Source of the DNA: Hohaiivirga grylli
GTDB lineage: Bacteria > Pseudomonadota > Alphaproteobacteria > Rhizobiales > Beijerinckiaceae
NCBI RefSeq assembly: GCF_039655745.1
Contig: NZ_JBBYXI010000003.1
Span: forward strand, 186,001 to 250,000
DNA: 64,000 nt
Direction of reading: 5' to 3'
The notes beneath the pieces were generated by a model. It was not told where the DNA came from. It did not search any database and worked only from the letters and a program-made list of their open reading frames with translations. This document shows, piece after piece, positions 1-8,392 of the stretch. Both the position numbers and the translations under genes were made by a program. How positions within the stretch are numbered: position 1 is the stretch's first letter; every line of letters starts with the position of its first letter.

Positions 1-763
1 CGGATGTTGCACGCTTGGCAATGAACTTGAAGTCAACGACAGAAACGTTCGGGGTTGGTACGCGAATGGCAACACCATCAAGTTTACCAGCCAGCTCTGG
101 CAGAACCAGACCAACAGCCTTGGCCGCACCGGTTGATGTCGGGATCATGGACAGAGCAGCTGCACGAGCGCGATACAGATCCTTGTGCATCATATCGAGT
201 GAAGGCTGGTCATTGGTATAAGAGTGAACTGTTGTCATGAAGCCCTTCTCAATGCCGATAGCGTCATTGAGAACCTTGGCAACAGGAGCCAGACAGTTTG
301 TTGTACAGGAAGCATTGGAAACAACCGTGTGGTCTTTCGTCAGCTTGTCGTTATTAACGCCGTAAACAACTGTCAGGTCTGCACCATCAGACGGAGCTGA
401 GACGAGAACACGCTTTGCACCAGCTTCAAGGTGAGCAACAGCCTTATCTTTAGCTGTGAAAATGCCGGTGCATTCCATAGCGATATCGACACCGAGTTCC
501 TTGTGAGGAAGCTCAGCAGGATTACGGATAGCTGTGACCTTAATCTTCTGGCCATTGATGACCATGTGTTCGCCATCAACCTTTACCTCGGCAGGGAAGC
601 GTCCGTGAACGGAGTCAAAGCGCAGCAGATGTGCGTTTGTTTCGATCGGTCCCAGATCATTAATGGCGACAACTTCGATGTCCTTGCGGCCGCTCTCGAC
701 AATTGCTCGCAGTACGAGACGTCCGATACGACCGAAACCGTTAATTGCTACTTTTACAGCCAT
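1..763 (-). CDS. gap: Glyceraldehyde-3-phosphate dehydrogenase (partial, 3' end outside window)
   Basis: Cytoplasmic glycolytic enzyme that oxidises glyceraldehyde 3-phosphate to 1,3-bisphosphoglycerate with NAD. The 254 visible residues open with the Rossmann motif NGFGRIGR (residues 8-15) and contain the catalytic motif SNASCTTN with Cys153, plus His180 in TTVHSYTND. An Asp at about residue 36 fits NAD rather than NADP preference. The family is about 335 residues long, so some 80 C-terminal residues lie beyond the left edge. The start at 763 is supported by an AAGGAG ribosome site nine bases upstream. It lies downstream of tkt on the same strand, 169 bases away, an order common in Hyphomicrobiales where pgk often follows. 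A perfect inverted repeat sits in its leader (see 838-877). Confidence 0.97.
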   Translation of the reverse strand, partial: MAVKVAINGFGRIGRLVLRAIVESGRKDIEVVAINDLGPIETNAHLLRFDSVHGRFPAEVKVDGEHMVINGQKIKVTAIRNPAELPHKELGVDIAMECTGIFTAKDKAVAHLEAGAKRVLVSAPSDGADLTVVYGVNNDKLTKDHTVVSNASCTTNCLAPVAKVLNDAIGIEKGFMTTVHSYTNDQPSLDMMHKDLYRARAAALSMIPTSTGAAKAVGLVLPELAGKLDGVAIRVPTPNVSVVDFKFIAKRATS

Positions 764-837
764 GTTCTAGCTCCTTGTACGATCTGGAGACGATCTATGT
801 CTCCGGTTTTCTGACTTTAACAGTCTCTCTATATTTT

Positions 838-877
838 ATCTTGCAGAAAATAAGGTATCGGCTTTTTTCTGCAAGAT
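838..877. promoter_or_regulatory. 13-bp perfect inverted repeat upstream of gap
   Basis: ATCTTGCAGAAAA at 838-850 is repeated in inverted orientation at 865-877, with 14 bases between the arms, 75 bases upstream of the gap start codon. It could be a two-site operator or an mRNA hairpin in the gap leader. It is not a good terminator, because neither side carries a clean GC stem followed by a U-tract. A second, weaker repeat nearby (884-892 with 915-923, AACACAAAA type) could end tkt transcription. Confidence 0.5.
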
Positions 878-932
878 CATTAAAACACAAAAGTACTACA
901 ATTGATTTGTGGCTTTTTGTGTTCGCATTCTT

Positions 933-2939
933 TTATCCAGCCAGCGCCTTGGAAACTTCCTCGACAACTGCTTCCGGTGTAATGCCGAAATAATTATAGA
1001 GGTCTTTGTAAGGACCACTGGCACCAAAGCCTTTCATTCCAACAAATATGCCGTCATTGCCGATGATGGCATCCCAGCCAAAGCGAACAGCTGCTTCAAT
1101 ACCAACCTTGATAGGTGCAGAGCCGATGACTTTTTTGCGTGTCCGCTCAGACTGCTGCAGGAAGAGCTCAAGAGATGGGACAGAAACAACGCGCGCATCA
1201 ATCTGCTTTTCTGCAAGGAGCTTTTGTGCGTTGAGTGCAATCTCAACTTCCGAACCGGAAGCAAAGATTGAAACCTGAGGCTTGTTGCTCTTCGCGGGAG
1301 AAAGCTCGTAAGCACCTGTAGCGCAAAGATTGCTCTCTTCATTGGTTGTCCGAACCTGTGGCAGACCCTGACGGGTCAGGGCCAGCATTGTCGGGCCATC
1401 ACGGCGCTCAATAGCAAGCTGCCAGCATTCTGCTGTTTCAACAACGTCTGCCGGACGGAAAACCCGCATGTTTGGCATTGCCCGTAATGATGCAAGATGT
1501 TCAACCGGCTGATGGGTTGGGCCATCTTCGCCAAGACCAATCGAGTCATGTGTCATGACATAGATTGCAGGCAGCTTTGATAAGGCAGCCATACGCATGG
1601 ATGGACGGGCATAATCAGTAAAGACCATGAAGGTTGCGCCGGCAGGGACAAGCCCACCATGGAGCGCAATACCATTCATGGCCGCAGCCATGCCATGCTC
1701 ACGAATACCATAGTGGATATAGCGTCCGTTATATGAGCCGGGGGCAATATCAATGGCATTCTTCGTGCGTGTGTTATTGGATGGCGTCAGGTCAGCCGAA
1801 CCGATGATCAGCTCAGGCATAACTGATGTGATCGTCTCAAGGGCGATTTCACTGGCCTTACGTGTTGCAACATTCTGAGGAGCTGCAACAAGCTGGTTTT
1901 TCAGCTCTTCAATTGCCTTTTTCAGAGCAGCGGGACGGTTGCCTTTAATGCGGCGTTCAAATTCAGCGCGGGCATTAACCGGCATTTCCTTGAAATGGCG
2001 TGTCCATGCACGACGGTAACGACGGCCGCGTCGGCCAGCCTTAAGCCATGCATCACGAATTTCTTCAGGCACTTCGAATGGGCCGTAGTTCCAGCCAAGA
2101 GCTTTCTTGGTGGCTGCTGCCTCTTCTGGGCCGAGTGGTTCACCGTGAGCTTTGGATGTCCCGGCACGGTTAGGAGAACCAAAACCAATAACTGTCTTAC
2201 AGGCAATCATTGTTGGCTTGTCAGATTTCTTGGCCCGGGAAATGGCCCGGGAGATTGCTTTTGGATCGTGGCCGTCAACGCGGATTGTCCGCCAGCCTGC
2301 TGATTCAAATCTTTTGACCTGATCAACAGAGTCAGCCAGTGACAGCGGGCCATCGATTGAAATGCCGTTATCATCAAACAGGACGATCAGGCGGTTCAGC
2401 TTGAGGTGACCAGCTAAAGCAATGGCTTCCTGACTGATACCTTCCATAAGGTCGCCGTCAGAGGCCAGCACATAAGTGTAGTGATTGACGAGGTCATCGC
2501 CATATTCAGCATTGAGCACACGTTCTGCCAAGGCAAAGCCGACAGATGTGGCGATACCCTGACCCAGAGGGCCTGTGGTCATTTCAACGCCAGGTGTTTC
2601 AAAATTCTCGGGGTGGCCCGGTGTCATGGAGTGAAGCTGGCGGAAATTCTTCAGCTCATCCACAGTGACGCTCTTGTTGCCTGTGAGGTGCAAGAGTGCA
2701 TAAAGCAGCATGGAGCCGTGACCGGCAGAGAGAATGAAACGATCGCGGTCAAACCACTTTGGGTCTGCCGCATCAAACTTCAGAAACTTTGTGAAAAGAA
2801 CGGTTGCAATATCTGCAGTACCAAGGGGGAGGCCCGGGTGACCGGATTTGGCTTTTTCGACACCATCAATTGCAAGGGCGCGAATAGCATTAGCGAGATC
2901 CTGATGGGTTACGCGAGCGGCGGGAGAAGTTTGAGGCAC
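933..2939 (-). CDS. tkt: Transketolase
   Basis: Thiamine-diphosphate enzyme of the pentose phosphate pathway that moves two-carbon units between sugar phosphates. The protein has the N-terminal TPP-binding region (SGHPGLPLG, then the GHGSMLLYALLH and GDGDL-like SDGDLMEG segments), the central pyrimidine-binding domain (EHGMAAAMNG, GEDGPTHQPVEHL) and the C-terminal domain, giving about 668 residues as usual. The start is unusual: no ATG lies before the conserved DLANAIRAL segment. I prefer GTG at 2939, preceded by GGGAAG at seven bases. A TTG at 2984 gives 683 residues but would sit only about nine bases from the predicted transcription start. The gene lies upstream of gap on the same strand. 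Confidence 0.95.
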   Translation of the reverse strand: MPQTSPAARVTHQDLANAIRALAIDGVEKAKSGHPGLPLGTADIATVLFTKFLKFDAADPKWFDRDRFILSAGHGSMLLYALLHLTGNKSVTVDELKNFRQLHSMTPGHPENFETPGVEMTTGPLGQGIATSVGFALAERVLNAEYGDDLVNHYTYVLASDGDLMEGISQEAIALAGHLKLNRLIVLFDDNGISIDGPLSLADSVDQVKRFESAGWRTIRVDGHDPKAISRAISRAKKSDKPTMIACKTVIGFGSPNRAGTSKAHGEPLGPEEAAATKKALGWNYGPFEVPEEIRDAWLKAGRRGRRYRRAWTRHFKEMPVNARAEFERRIKGNRPAALKKAIEELKNQLVAAPQNVATRKASEIALETITSVMPELIIGSADLTPSNNTRTKNAIDIAPGSYNGRYIHYGIREHGMAAAMNGIALHGGLVPAGATFMVFTDYARPSMRMAALSKLPAIYVMTHDSIGLGEDGPTHQPVEHLASLRAMPNMRVFRPADVVETAECWQLAIERRDGPTMLALTRQGLPQVRTTNEESNLCATGAYELSPAKSNKPQVSIFASGSEVEIALNAQKLLAEKQIDARVVSVPSLELFLQQSERTRKKVIGSAPIKVGIEAAVRFGWDAIIGNDGIFVGMKGFGASGPYKDLYNYFGITPEAVVEEVSKALAG

Positions 2940-3330
2940 GTTTCTGCTTCCCGATTTAACTGTTGCCAAGAAAGTACTGCCCAATAAGACAGTACCAGTT
3001 CAATAGCATGCAGCTTGTGCGAGTCAAACAGTACCGCAAATAAATGACACCTTCGCGAACATATTTATTTAGTATTGTATGGTGGTTTTGATTTTCCGGG
3101 CCTGTCCATAAAATTTTTCAATTTAAGATGAGCGCTTCAGAATGGTTTTGAGCGGATATCTTTGTGCTTGTCGGAATAAGATGCGTTAAAAGAGCATACT
3201 CACAAGTTAAAATCGCCATTCATCTCTTAGACGGACACATATGCACGGTGAACTTTGCCGAATTTTAAAGTGATGATTGCAGCTGATCGTTTGCAGCTTT
3301 AAAACGGTAAAGGATTCTGCAGGAGGAAAC
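2940..3330. other. Intergenic region between tkt and the coiled-coil gene
   Basis: This 390-base stretch separates the divergent tkt and coiled-coil/zapA transcripts. It holds the predicted tkt promoter (3000-3027) and, at its right end, a strong AGGAGGA ribosome site at 3321-3327 for the gene starting at 3331. An in-frame upstream ATG-like codon at 3277 has no ribosome site. I see no RNA gene or further conserved element in it. Confidence 0.6.
3000..3027 (-). promoter_or_regulatory. Predicted tkt promoter
   Basis: On the minus strand TTGACT (3027-3022) is followed after 16 bases by TATTGA (3005-3000), a good match to a sigma-70-type promoter. Transcription would begin near 2993. That leaves a leader of about 54 bases to the GTG start at 2939, but almost none to the TTG at 2984. 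Confidence 0.5.
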
Positions 3331-3606
3331 ATGGCTTCATCTCTTGATGACGCTTTAAAGCGGCTTGATACAGCTCTGGGTATGCTGGAAGCATCGGTGA
3401 CACGTCGTCTTGATGCGGAGAAACAGCGTGGTGATCTGGAGACAGAGCTCCAGATTATGCAGGATGACCGCGCACGTCTGGCCGTTGAGCTGGAAGGTGC
3501 GGGCGAACGTATTAAGAAACTTGATGCTGTTACCGAAGACGTGCAGGAGCGCGTGGCTCGTGCAGCATCGGCTATTCAGCAGATGCTGAGTGATGAAGAC
3601 CATTGA
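3331..3606 (+). CDS. Small coiled-coil protein (DUF4164-like), zapA neighbour
   Basis: A 91-residue, highly charged soluble protein that is nearly all helical, with heptad-like leucines through the middle (LEASVTRRLDAEKQ, LETELQIMQDDRARL). It resembles the small coiled-coil proteins (DUF4164 type) found directly before zapA in Hyphomicrobiales. Its exact function is unknown, and a role beside ZapA at the division site is inference from position. The start at 3331 is fixed by AGGAGGA four bases upstream. The stop is 30 bases before zapA, so the two are probably co-transcribed. Confidence 0.8.
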   Translation: MASSLDDALKRLDTALGMLEASVTRRLDAEKQRGDLETELQIMQDDRARLAVELEGAGERIKKLDAVTEDVQERVARAASAIQQMLSDEDH

Positions 3607-3636
3607 TTTCACGATAGCTGAGGAAGGCGAAATTTC

Positions 3637-4011
3637 ATGCCCCAGGTGATGGTCAATATTGCCGGACGCTCTTACCGCATGGCATGCGGAGAAGGTGAGG
3701 AGGCTCATCTTGAAGGGTTGGCCGAGCTTTTTGATAGCCGTATCAATGAAATGCGGGAGGCCTTCGGCGAGATTGGTGATATGCGCCTGCATGTCATGGC
3801 AGCTTTAACTGTTGCTGATGAAGTTATGGAGTTACGTAAGAAGCTTGAGAAAACACAGGCTGAGCTTGATGACGTTAAAAGCCTTGCGAGCGCTGGTGAT
3901 GAACGCTCAACAATCCTTGAGGGTCGCTTTGCTGAGAAGGTTGAAAAGACAGCTGAACGTATCGAGCGACTGGCTAAAAGCCTGAATATGGTGAGCCATA
4001 AGAGCGATTAA
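3637..4011 (+). CDS. zapA: Cell division protein ZapA
   Basis: ZapA binds FtsZ and promotes bundling of its filaments at mid-cell. The 124-residue product has the N-terminal ZapA globular part (MPQVMVNIAGRSYRMACGEGEE, written here only in outline: the VNIAGRSY and ACGEGEE segments) and a long C-terminal coiled coil (about residues 65-115). The segment MRLHVMAALTVADE is typical of the family. An AGGAAGG site precedes the ATG. Position after the coiled-coil gene and directly before 6S RNA and the cyclo-ligase gene is the classic arrangement seen across proteobacteria. Confidence 0.93.
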   Translation: MPQVMVNIAGRSYRMACGEGEEAHLEGLAELFDSRINEMREAFGEIGDMRLHVMAALTVADEVMELRKKLEKTQAELDDVKSLASAGDERSTILEGRFAEKVEKTAERIERLAKSLNMVSHKSD

Positions 4012-4078
4012 TAAAAATAGTTATTGTTTTTGTCCTTGGGGGCTGGTGTTAAGCCCTCGAAAGCACTAGATTATATAT

Positions 4079-4233
4079 GCGGTGCTGCGGGGTTCGTCAG
4101 GAGACATTTCCCCGGGGCCTTACGATCCCATAGGGAGCTGTCCCTGACCTGGTCCGTGGACCTAGACAAACGGCGCCCACCTACTTTGTAGGTACCCGGG
4201 ATCAGCACTCCAACGGCTTTCGCGGCCCGCACT
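4079..4233 (+). ncRNA. ssrS: 6S RNA
   Basis: The stretch between zapA and the 5-FTHF cyclo-ligase gene has the conserved alphaproteobacterial 6S sequence: GTGCTGCGGGGTTCGTCAGG near the 5' end, a central ACGATCCCATAGGGAGCTG portion, then AACGGCGCCCACCTAC and the closing CGGGATCAGCAC arm. 6S RNA folds into a long hairpin with a central bubble that mimics an open promoter and sequesters housekeeping RNA polymerase in stationary phase. The synteny is diagnostic. The ends are approximate (plus or minus about ten bases). A TTATAT box at 4071 fits as its -10 element. Confidence 0.92.
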
Positions 4234-4243
4234 TAACAGGTTG

Positions 4244-4831
4244 ATGATGAACCAGCTTCCAACCGGTGATGTGAAAAGAAATCTCCGACAGGAAATATTG
4301 GCAAAACGGGATTTACTCCCCGACGATCTACGTCGTGCTGCAAGCCTGTGTATTTGCGCTCATCTCAAAGATATTCCTGAAGTGACTTCTGCAGTCACTA
4401 TTGCGGCTTTCTGGCCGATGCGAAGCGAAGTTGATCTTCGGTCACTTTTCAATGGCTGGTCTGATAGTGGGCATCAGGTTGGTTTACCCGTGATGCAGCC
4501 GGATAATAAACTTGTTTTCCGGAAATGGTCTGCGACCTGCCTGATGGAAGAAAAGCAGTTTGGCGTAATGGAACTGCCAGAGACTTGTGAACAGATAATA
4601 CCGGATATTCTGCTTGTGCCTTTGGTTGCTTTTGACCAAAAAGGGAACAGACTTGGTTATGGAAAAGGTTTCTATGATCGCGCTATTGCAGAGCTGGTTT
4701 CTAAGCAGAAAATTGTGACAATCGGCATTGCATTCGCTATTCAGGAAGTTGCAGCTCTGCCCGTAGAGGCACATGATCAGCCTCTTGATATGATTGTGAC
4801 TGAAGCTGGTATCCGACGCGTAAAAAGGTAA
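4244..4831 (+). CDS. 5-formyltetrahydrofolate cyclo-ligase
   Basis: Converts 5-formyl-THF to 5,10-methenyl-THF using ATP, returning a stored folate to one-carbon metabolism. The 195-residue protein shows the N-terminal K-R-R nucleotide-binding pattern (KRNLRQEILAKRDLL), the FWPMRSEVDL segment and the signature LGYGKGFYDRAI, which is nearly invariant in the family. Three consecutive possible starts (TTG 4241, ATG 4244, ATG 4247) follow an ACAGG site, and 4244 is a compromise. The gene directly follows 6S RNA and may be processed from the same transcript, as in other proteobacteria where it is called ygfA or fau. Confidence 0.93.
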   Translation: MMNQLPTGDVKRNLRQEILAKRDLLPDDLRRAASLCICAHLKDIPEVTSAVTIAAFWPMRSEVDLRSLFNGWSDSGHQVGLPVMQPDNKLVFRKWSATCLMEEKQFGVMELPETCEQIIPDILLVPLVAFDQKGNRLGYGKGFYDRAIAELVSKQKIVTIGIAFAIQEVAALPVEAHDQPLDMIVTEAGIRRVKR

Positions 4832-4836
4832 AGGCA

Positions 4837-5658
4837 ATGCGGTTATTGTTTCTTGGTGATGTGGTAGGCCGTGCTGGCCGTCAGGTAATCATTGACCGTT
4901 TGCCGGCTTTACGTGAGCGCTGGTTACTTGATGCCGTTGTTATCAATGGTGAAAATGCAGCGGCCGGTTTCGGGCTGACAGAAACAATCTGTAACGATCT
5001 TCTCAATGCAGGTGCTGATGCAGTCACGCTTGGCAATCACTCATTCGACCAGCGTGAGGCTCTTGTTTTTATCGAGCGGCAACAGCGTCTTCTTCGTCCG
5101 GCAAATTACCCACCGGGAACACCGGGACGTGGGGCAACCTTGATTGATACCCATTCAGGCAAACGTCTGTTGGTCGTTAATGTGATGGGGCGGCTCTATA
5201 TGGATGCGCTGGATGATCCGTTCGCAGCCGCAGAGCGTGAAGTGAGCCAGTGTCCGCTCGGGCAGGTTGCCGATGCCATTATTCTTGATGTGCATGCTGA
5301 AGCGACAAGTGAGAAGCAGGCTTTCGGGCATTACTTCGATGGCCGTGTTTCTCTGGTTGTGGGGACGCATACCCATACTCCAACAGGCGATCATCGTATT
5401 CTGCCGGGTGGAACGGCCTATATGTCTGATGCCGGTATGTGTGGTGATTACGATTCCATTCTTGGAATGCAGAAAGAAGAAGCGGTTCGCCGTTTCATCC
5501 AGAAGACACCGGGCTCCCGTCTTGAACCGGGCTTAGGTGAGGGAACGCTGTCTGGTATTGCGATAGAGACGGATGACAGAACTGGCCTTGCAACCCATGT
5601 GGCAGCGATCCGTATTGGCCCACATCTGGAAGAAAGCCTGCCAAAATTCTGGGGCTAA
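4837..5658 (+). CDS. TIGR00282-family metallophosphoesterase (YmdB-like)
   Basis: A 273-residue calcineurin-like phosphoesterase of the YmdB type, which in Bacillus hydrolyses 2',3'-cyclic nucleotides. The substrate here is not known. The dinuclear metal ligands are visible in order: LFLGDVVGRAGR (residues 4-15), NGENAAAGFG, TLGNHSFDQ, VDVHAE-like ILDVHAEATSEK and GTHTHTPTGDHRILPGGTAY. The C-terminus MSDAGMCGDYDSILGM is characteristic of the family. It starts five bases after the cyclo-ligase stop, so the two form an operon. Its last four bases overlap the convergent glycosidase-like gene. Confidence 0.9.
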   Translation: MRLLFLGDVVGRAGRQVIIDRLPALRERWLLDAVVINGENAAAGFGLTETICNDLLNAGADAVTLGNHSFDQREALVFIERQQRLLRPANYPPGTPGRGATLIDTHSGKRLLVVNVMGRLYMDALDDPFAAAEREVSQCPLGQVADAIILDVHAEATSEKQAFGHYFDGRVSLVVGTHTHTPTGDHRILPGGTAYMSDAGMCGDYDSILGMQKEEAVRRFIQKTPGSRLEPGLGEGTLSGIAIETDDRTGLATHVAAIRIGPHLEESLPKFWG

Positions 5659-6467
5659 TTGGCTTTTCTGGTAACGCCGACAATTGGCCCGATTGCTCTG
5701 AATATATTACCGGTCTGGCCTAAACTGGCTGCATAGGCTGTTGAGATGCTGCCATCGAGGAAGAGAGCATTCTGACATTTATAGGTGTCGCGGAATAAAC
5801 GCGCGAATTCATGAAAAGTCGTGGGCTGTTCTGAGAGAATAAAATAGGCCATTCCGTCTTGTGACAACCCGACACCGTTGCGGGTTTTGCGCGATGTGCT
5901 GTCTTTAAGAAACCTTGGGTGCAGTTTGTTATTGATGACCAGCATGGGGCCTGACTGGGTGGCGTAGTCTACTTTCAGGTGACTGCTTGCAAAGCGCGAG
6001 CTTTCCATGATGCCAGCTTTACCGTCATTAATATAAAAGACGCCATTGGGCTGGAGATGAAAGTTGCCGCTGGCCTTGCGCAGGTTGATTTTATGAAGCT
6101 CAACTTTCTTTTCAACGTAGAGCCCGACAGGTGAGAGGTTCTCTTCGTACATGCCGGCATTCATAGCGAAGACAAGGCTTTGCCCAGCTGATTCAACGTC
6201 TTTTCTGAGCTTTGCAAGTGAGCCGTAGACCGTGCCGTTGCGATCTTTCCAAAAGAGCTGAATGTTGTCTGTTTTTGGATTGGCTTTGCAGACAACATAA
6301 CGGACGGATTCAAAACTGATACGTTCACAGGGGGATATCTGTTGTGCGTGCCCCGGTATCGTCAAGCTGAACAGGGCTATAAATGATGGAATGCGTAAAA
6401 ATCTGATCACAGTAATTATGGCCCTGTTTTGAATGAGCATGCTGGCTTTACTACAAATAAAAGGCAC
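5655..6467 (-). CDS. Secreted phosphodiester glycosidase-like protein (DUF2233/NAGPA family)
   Basis: A 270-residue exported protein of the DUF2233 / phosphodiester glycosidase family, related to the mammalian uncovering enzyme that removes GlcNAc from phosphate-linked glycans. The bacterial substrate is unknown. The N-terminus has a signal peptide ending near PGHAQQ, followed by family motifs FAMNAGMYEENLSPVGL, NGVFYINDG, ATQSGPMLVING-like and, near the end, NALFLDGSISTAY. The start could instead be the internal Met at residue 10 (6440), which gives a more compact signal peptide. It is a single gene, convergent with the phosphoesterase gene and divergent from yebC. Confidence 0.82.
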   Translation of the reverse strand: MPFICSKASMLIQNRAIITVIRFLRIPSFIALFSLTIPGHAQQISPCERISFESVRYVVCKANPKTDNIQLFWKDRNGTVYGSLAKLRKDVESAGQSLVFAMNAGMYEENLSPVGLYVEKKVELHKINLRKASGNFHLQPNGVFYINDGKAGIMESSRFASSHLKVDYATQSGPMLVINNKLHPRFLKDSTSRKTRNGVGLSQDGMAYFILSEQPTTFHEFARLFRDTYKCQNALFLDGSISTAYAASLGQTGNIFRAIGPIVGVTRKAN

Positions 6468-6683
6468 TATCGCAAATCTGTATCCCTATTTTTTCGTGAT
6501 TTTTGGGTTTTTTAACGGCCAACTGACTGAAAAATACAACTGTTTTGTCTCTTCCACTTGGCGAGACGCGTTTCAGAGCATATAAGTAATCCGTTATCTA
6601 TCAATATAGAGTGGTTTTGTAGCCGATCCCATTAGGGGCGGACCCGGTAGCGAAACCGCTTTCCGGAGCGGAGACTATTACCC

Positions 6684-7430
6684 ATGGCAGGGCATTCACA
6701 GTTCAAGAACATCATGCATCGCAAGGGCCGCGCAGACGCTGCCCGTTCAAAACTGTTTTCCAAGCTGGCACGTGAAATCACGGTTGCTGCCAAATTGGGC
6801 TCGCCTGACCCCGCCATGAACCCACGTCTACGTGCCGCTATGCTGGCGGCACGTGCTGAGAATATGCCGAAGGATAATATCCAGCGCGCGATTTCCAAGG
6901 CAACAGGTGGTGATAGTGATAACTACGAAGAAATCCGTTATGAAGGCTATGGCCCAGGTGGCACGGCCCTGATCGTAGAGGCCATGACAGACAACCGTAA
7001 CCGTACGGCGTCTGACGTTCGCTCTTACTTCACAAAGAGCGGCGGCAATATGGCTGAAACAGGTGCTGTTTCCTTCATGTTCGATCGCGTTGGTTACATT
7101 GAGTTTGATGCCTCTGTTGCTGATGCAGAAGCAATGTTTGAAGCGGCACTAGAAGCCGGTGCTGATGATGTTGCCTCAACAGATGATGTTCACGAAATCT
7201 ATTGTGAGCAGACATCCTTGAACGAAGTCAGCAAGGCACTGGAAGAAAAGTTTGGAGAACCGAAAGCCTCCAAGCTGATCTGGAAGCCACAGAACAGCAT
7301 TGCTGTTGATGATGAGACAGGTGAAAAGCTGGTTCGTCTCATGGAAACACTCGAAGATCACGATGACGTCCAGAACGTCTATGTCAACTTCGATCTGTCG
7401 GAAGCCCTTCTTGCCAAGATGGCAGGCTAA
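6684..7430 (+). CDS. yebC: YebC/PmpR family protein
   Basis: A 248-residue protein of the YebC/TACO1 family, long annotated as a transcription regulator and more recently tied to translation of difficult peptide sequences. It begins with the family hallmark MAGHSQFKNIMHRKGRADA and contains NMPKDNIQRAISKATGG and YEGYGPGGTALIVE, all near-invariant. The C-terminal domain ends in LMETLEDHDDVQNVYVNFD. The leader (6600-6683) contains a short GC-rich hairpin-forming stretch around AGCGAAACCGCTTTCCGGAGC. Only 12 bases separate it from ruvC, the common yebC-ruvC arrangement. Confidence 0.96.
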   Translation: MAGHSQFKNIMHRKGRADAARSKLFSKLAREITVAAKLGSPDPAMNPRLRAAMLAARAENMPKDNIQRAISKATGGDSDNYEEIRYEGYGPGGTALIVEAMTDNRNRTASDVRSYFTKSGGNMAETGAVSFMFDRVGYIEFDASVADAEAMFEAALEAGADDVASTDDVHEIYCEQTSLNEVSKALEEKFGEPKASKLIWKPQNSIAVDDETGEKLVRLMETLEDHDDVQNVYVNFDLSEALLAKMAG

Positions 7431-7442
7431 GCAAAGATAGTT

Positions 7443-7949
7443 ATGGCTGAGCCTCCCATCCGTATTTTAGGGGTAGACCCTGGCTTACGCCGTACCGGTT
7501 GGGGGGTTATCGTCACCGAGGGAACAAGATTATCTTACCTCGGTTGCGGAACAATTATCTCGAACGATAAAGCTCCTCTCGCAGAACGCCTGCGGGAGCT
7601 TCATGATGGGCTTGAAGAGATCATCAAAGCATATGCGCCCGATGAGGCTTCTGTTGAAGAAACCTTCGTCAATAAAGATGCTCAGGCAACGCTGAAGCTA
7701 GGGCATGCACGTGGTATTGCCCTGCTGGTTCCTGCACTTCATGGTATTTCTGTCGGTGAATATTCAGCCAATATGGTGAAGAAGACCGTTGTCGGTTCAG
7801 GCCATGCTGACAAACAGCAGATACAGGCAATGATCAAGGTATTACTACCTAAAGCTACCTATAACGGCCCTGATGCTGCTGATGCTCTGGCAATTGCCAT
7901 TACCCATGCCCATCATCGCAAGGCGAGGGCACTTGCGAAGGGACTTTGA
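7443..7949 (+). CDS. ruvC: Crossover junction endodeoxyribonuclease RuvC
   Basis: RuvC resolves Holliday junctions by paired nicks within the RuvABC complex. The 168-residue protein has the RNase H-like fold with the acidic catalytic residues in place: Asp12 in ILGVDPGLRRTGWG, a Glu in ASVEETFVNKD, and the closing acidic pair in GPDAADALAIAITHAHH. Length is typical. It is co-directional with yebC and followed after three bases by a DUF1801 gene rather than by ruvA, so the usual ruvCAB string is interrupted here. Confidence 0.97.
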   Translation: MAEPPIRILGVDPGLRRTGWGVIVTEGTRLSYLGCGTIISNDKAPLAERLRELHDGLEEIIKAYAPDEASVEETFVNKDAQATLKLGHARGIALLVPALHGISVGEYSANMVKKTVVGSGHADKQQIQAMIKVLLPKATYNGPDAADALAIAITHAHHRKARALAKGL

Positions 7950-7952
7950 GAG

Positions 7953-8354
7953 ATGAGAGCATTTGAGGATGCAACTGTTGAGGCTGTTTTCAACGCATAC
8001 CCGCAACAGTTTCGAAAGGCTTTGCTCGCACTCAGGGAAATCATTTTTGAGGTGGCTGCTGAAACCGAAGGTGTTGGGCCGCTTTCCGAGGTTTTGAAAT
8101 GGTCACAGCCAAGTTATCTGACTGAAAAAACAGGTTCTGGCACAACCGTGCGTCTTGATCGTTTTGGGGATAGTTCCGTTGCGGTTTTCTTTCATTGTCA
8201 GACAACACTTGTTGAGACATTCAGAGAGCTTTTTCCAGAACTGAAATACGAAAAGAACCGCGCTATCGTTCTTGACCCTGTAAAGGCGTTACCTGCTGAT
8301 GTTTTGGCAATCTGCATTAAGATGGCTCTGACTTATAAATTAAAACGCAAATAA
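7953..8354 (+). CDS. DUF1801 domain protein
   Basis: A 133-residue soluble protein matching the DUF1801 (YdhG-like) family, whose biochemical role is not established. Visible family features are the N-terminal helix with YPQQFRKALLALREIIFE, the LKWSQPSYLTEK segment and the central strand region followed by VAVFFHCQTTLVETF. It begins three bases after the ruvC stop and lies between ruvC and ruvA, which is not the standard order, so it was probably inserted. No membrane segment or signal peptide is visible. Confidence 0.8.
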   Translation: MRAFEDATVEAVFNAYPQQFRKALLALREIIFEVAAETEGVGPLSEVLKWSQPSYLTEKTGSGTTVRLDRFGDSSVAVFFHCQTTLVETFRELFPELKYEKNRAIVLDPVKALPADVLAICIKMALTYKLKRK

Positions 8355-8392
8355 AGAGCGACATGTAAGAGGCCGTTTCTGAAAGGTAGATC

